Below are positions 63,789-64,000 of a stretch of DNA of 64,000 bases, piece by piece (the first letter of the stretch is position 1; each line of letters starts with the position of its first letter). The translations under genes were made by a program, and so were the position numbers. This DNA is from Trueperaceae bacterium (GTDB lineage Bacteria > Deinococcota > Deinococci > Deinococcales > Trueperaceae): positions 141,003 through 205,002 of the forward strand of contig PAMQ01000004.1 in NCBI GenBank assembly GCA_002707365.1, in the 5' to 3' direction. The notes under the pieces are model-generated. The model made no database searches and was not told the origin of the DNA. It saw only the letters and a program-made list of their open reading frames with translations.

Positions 63789-64000
63789 TTATGGTGTGTC
63801 AACGCAGTTGTATAGCCAGCATGTGTGTTTGAAGATGATGTTCCATGTGCGGTTCGTGGCTATGTTCGTGAAGGTTTCTTGTGTGCCGTCTGGCCAAATT
63901 ATTGCGACAGTGGGGTTGGTGTTGTTGTCTAGGCCAAAGTGAAGGGCGGTGTCGTTCCCTGCTCCGAAACTAGAGCCGCTTTTTACTTCTTGCATTCGAG
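63789..64000 (-). CDS. ASPIC/UnbV (CRTAC1-like) domain protein, C-terminal end (partial)
   Basis: The last 70 residues of a protein continue to the right edge: RMQEVKSGSSFGAGNDTALH, FGLDNNTNPTVAIIWPDGTQ and ETFTNIATNRTWNI. The GSS ... LHFGL ... WPDGT ... N pattern is the ASPIC/UnbV module, which ends large secreted proteins with FG-GAP (beta-propeller) repeats. The main part lies outside the window. Its surface or exported role fits the neighbouring polysaccharide enzyme. Confidence 0.7.
   Translation of the reverse strand, partial: RMQEVKSGSSFGAGNDTALHFGLDNNTNPTVAIIWPDGTQETFTNIATNRTWNIIFKHTCWLYNCVDTP

Noticed and set aside
1..64000. tRNA, rRNA, CRISPR arrays, insertion sequences or phage genes
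   Set aside because: No tRNA T-arm with matching stems, no spaced identical repeats, and no transposase, integrase or phage structural gene was recognised by reading; a covariance-model scan was not possible.

Overview
The window reads as a chromosomal segment of a free-living, aerobic, heterotrophic bacterium, most likely a deep or marine member of the Deinococcota. The assignment rests on family resemblance recalled from memory, with no search run. An N-acylamino-acid racemase-like enolase (8588-9697) closely resembles the Deinococcus enzyme. DnaK and ribosomal protein L34 are Deinococcus/Thermus-like. A glutaminyl-tRNA synthetase carries a GatB/YqeY-type tail and coexists with gatA. Many starts lie 5-8 bases downstream of a TANNNT -10 element, the leaderless-mRNA pattern described for Deinococcus. 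Another deep marine lineage is not excluded.

Layout. 1-8.3 kb: the end of an iron ABC permease gene, a membrane-anchored DPBB protein, the sdhCDAB operon (minus strand), a Cof-type HAD phosphatase, and a split MnmC (FAD oxidase plus MnmD methylase) on either side of a small membrane protein. 8.5-14 kb: the enolase-family racemase, a nitroreductase, RidA, a PP2C phosphatase and gatA. 13.9-16.9 kb: rpmH-rnpA-yidD-yidC-khpB in classical order. 17-25 kb: a HAD hydrolase overlapping a queuosine-salvage gene, an EamA exporter, a CaiB CoA-transferase, an MBL-fold protein with a degraded metal motif, malate synthase, mobA and a TVP38-type protein. 25.4-32.3 kb: dnaK-grpE-dnaJ under a consensus promoter with a candidate HspR site, dnaJ being interrupted by an in-frame TGA, followed by a parvulin and a DUF255 protein. 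32.5-41.6 kb: glnS, two related membrane proteins with very strong hairpin terminators, an enolase-superfamily enzyme, a MATE exporter, and a His-rich membrane protein overlapping a secreted FixH-like gene that also has an in-frame stop. 41.8-46.5 kb: a sugar kinase, two SDRs and a ThDP enzyme. 46.5-49.8 kb: ribD-ribE-ribBA behind an FMN riboswitch. 50-55.3 kb: an M29 aminopeptidase, recQ, yfbR, a 34-residue membrane protein and an EVE-domain protein. 55.5-64 kb: a catabolic block with an SDR, three phytanoyl-CoA-dioxygenase-like proteins, an extradiol dioxygenase, an MhpA-type aromatic hydroxylase, a GH51 arabinofuranosidase and the end of an ASPIC/UnbV protein.

The first 55 kb is mainly core metabolism, translation, tRNA modification and protein quality control, read from short, often leaderless, transcription units. 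The last 9 kb is accessory: the aromatic hydroxylase, ring-cleavage dioxygenase and two oxygenases form one four-gene minus-strand operon, consistent with use of plant- or algae-derived aromatics and polysaccharides. No tRNA, rRNA, insertion sequence, prophage or CRISPR array was recognised.
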